Assembly: GCA_947259815.1 (NCBI GenBank) | Contig: CAMYNO010000059.1 | Span: forward strand, 1-6,548 | Source: an uncultured Parvularculaceae bacterium | Lineage (GTDB): Bacteria > Pseudomonadota > Alphaproteobacteria > Caulobacterales > Parvularculaceae | Direction of reading: 5' to 3' | Length of the DNA: 6,548 nucleotides | Shown: in pieces, positions 5,992 to 6,548 of the stretch | Numbering within the stretch: the stretch's first letter is position 1 | Layout: the number at the start of each line of letters is the position of its first letter | Notes under the pieces: generated by a model | Database searches by the model: none | What the model was told of the DNA's origin: nothing | What the model saw: the letters and a program-made list of their open reading frames with translations, nothing else | Translations under genes and position numbers: made by a program

Positions 5992-6020
5992 GACATAAGC
6001 CATCCGCGCGGAAATTTCAA
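5992..6020 (-). promoter_or_regulatory. candidate promoter for greA or a short leader RNA
   Basis: On the minus strand TTGAAA (6020-6015, five of six to the -35 consensus) and TATGTC (5997-5992, three of six to the -10) are separated by exactly 17 bases. An A/T-rich stretch that could act as an UP element lies just upstream (about 6021-6028). Transcription would begin near 5985 and reach the terminator T-tract after about 50 bases. The -10 is weak, so this is a candidate only. Confidence 0.35.
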
Positions 6021-6021
6021 T

Positions 6022-6059
6022 AATTTTTCTGGTCCAAGGACCGATTCAGGTGAAAAATT
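6022..6059. repeat. inverted repeat after the M13 peptidase gene
   Basis: AATTTTTC (6022-6029) and GAAAAATT (6052-6059) are perfect 8-base inverted arms 22 bases apart. Inside them is a smaller palindrome, GGTCC (6031-6035) and GGACC (6038-6042). It lies about 25 bases beyond the peptidase stop, so it could shape the 3' end of that transcript, but no U-tract follows on the minus strand. The arms repeat the A/T core of the palindrome at 5220-5280. Confidence 0.4.
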
Positions 6060-6084
6060 TATTCAATAACAGGCCCTTATGCCG

Positions 6085-6548
6085 TCACCAGATACGAACG
6101 CGGTCTTCGGGGGCGAGGTATAAATCATCGTCCGCGGTAACGCCGAACGCGTCATACCAGGCGTCGAGATTCCGCACGACACCGTTGATCCGGTATTCCG
6201 GCGGGCTGTGCGGATCGGTGACGAGCCGGCGGCGAATTTCGTCTTCCCGGGCCTTGGCGCGCCAGACCTGCGCCCATCCGAGGAAGAACCGCTGGTCGCC
6301 GGTCAGCCCGTCCACAACCGCCGCCTCGCCGTTGCAGCAGGCGTCGAGGTGCCGGCGATAGGCGGCGTAACCCATTTGCAGCCCGCCGAGATCGCCAATG
6401 TTTTCGCCCATGGTCAGGCGGCCGTTGATGTTGAGTCCCTCGACCGGTTCATAGGAATCATATTGCGCGCCGAGAACGTCTGCCTTCACTTGAAAGCGTT
6501 CATTGGCGCCTTGCGACCACCAGTCGCGAATGCGCCCCTTTTCAACGA
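6085..6548 (-). CDS. M13-family (neprilysin/PepO-type) zinc metallopeptidase, C-terminal part
   Basis: This is the last 153 residues of a gene whose 5' part lies beyond the right edge. M13 enzymes are zinc endopeptidases that cleave short peptides; bacterial ones are often exported and lipid-anchored, but no signal sequence can be seen here. The GENIGDLGG motif (visible residues 47-55) contains the third zinc ligand Glu48 and the associated Asp52. TDPHSPPEYR (110-119) contains His113 and Arg119, equivalent to neprilysin His711 and Arg717, which contact substrate. The Trp-Trp (9-10) and YEP (32-34) segments upstream are also typical. The HExxH zinc motif is outside the window. The C-terminus ends RVRIW, keeping the final Trp of neprilysin's CRVW but not its Cys. 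The open frame runs to the edge, so no internal start (for example the GTG at 6489) should be used. The stop is TGA at 6087-6085. Confidence 0.93.
   Translation of the reverse strand, partial: VEKGRIRDWWSQGANERFQVKADVLGAQYDSYEPVEGLNINGRLTMGENIGDLGGLQMGYAAYRRHLDACCNGEAAVVDGLTGDQRFFLGWAQVWRAKAREDEIRRRLVTDPHSPPEYRINGVVRNLDAWYDAFGVTADDDLYLAPEDRVRIW

Noticed and set aside
5180..6069. Plus-strand open frames running through the gmk-greA gap and antisense to greA (5180-5725, 5539-6069).
   Set aside because: They are mirror frames of the clearly coding greA gene, show no family motif or ribosome site, and read as low-complexity translation of the opposite strand.
6085..6489. A complete small gene starting at the GTG at 6489.
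   Set aside because: The frame stays open to the window edge, and the residues before 6489 match M13 peptidases, so this is the truncated end of a longer gene.
1..6548. Signs of a defence system, prophage, insertion sequence, CRISPR array or RNA gene.
   Set aside because: All coding regions are recognised housekeeping or peptidase genes in close or logical order. There are no transposase motifs, regularly spaced repeats, tRNA-like folds or att-like direct repeats.

Overview
This window looks like a housekeeping stretch of an alphaproteobacterial chromosome. The DNA is GC-rich, the proteins are of alphaproteobacterial type, and the order fabG-acpP-fabF-mltG-yicC-gmk is one I associate with that class. 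An M13-family metallopeptidase at the right edge fits groups such as Parvularculales, Caulobacterales or Hyphomonadaceae, but the genus cannot be fixed from the sequence alone.

Layout. Positions 19-5150 hold six same-strand (+) genes. fabG, acpP and fabF are core genes of type II fatty acid synthesis: ketoreductase, acyl carrier protein and condensing enzyme. mltG follows after 51 bases and encodes a membrane-anchored peptidoglycan lytic transglycosylase. yicC overlaps the mltG stop by one base (TAGTG) and encodes a YicC-family endoribonuclease-like protein. gmk (guanylate kinase) follows after 9 bases. acpP and fabF are preceded by longer gaps (138 and 96 bases) that contain a possible acpP promoter and a stem-loop, so this is probably an operon with internal control points rather than one uniform transcript. 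fabD is expected just left of the window but is not visible.

The right part is on the minus strand: greA (transcription elongation/cleavage factor) and, upstream of it, the 3' end of an M13 peptidase gene cut by the window edge. gmk and greA converge on a 244-base gap. This gap holds a long, apparently nested palindrome (REP-like) and a perfect 11-bp stem-loop just past the greA stop.

The gap between the M13 peptidase and greA (6084-5869) is the most interesting non-coding part. It has a strong intrinsic terminator pointing toward greA, a plausible sigma70-type promoter just upstream of that terminator, and a second hairpin next to the greA ribosome binding site. This could mean an attenuated greA leader or a short leader RNA like E. 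coli GraL. The simpler reading is that it is only the terminator of the peptidase gene.

I see no mobile element, CRISPR array, tRNA or rRNA, and no evidence of a new multi-gene system. The points worth a second look are regulatory and structural.
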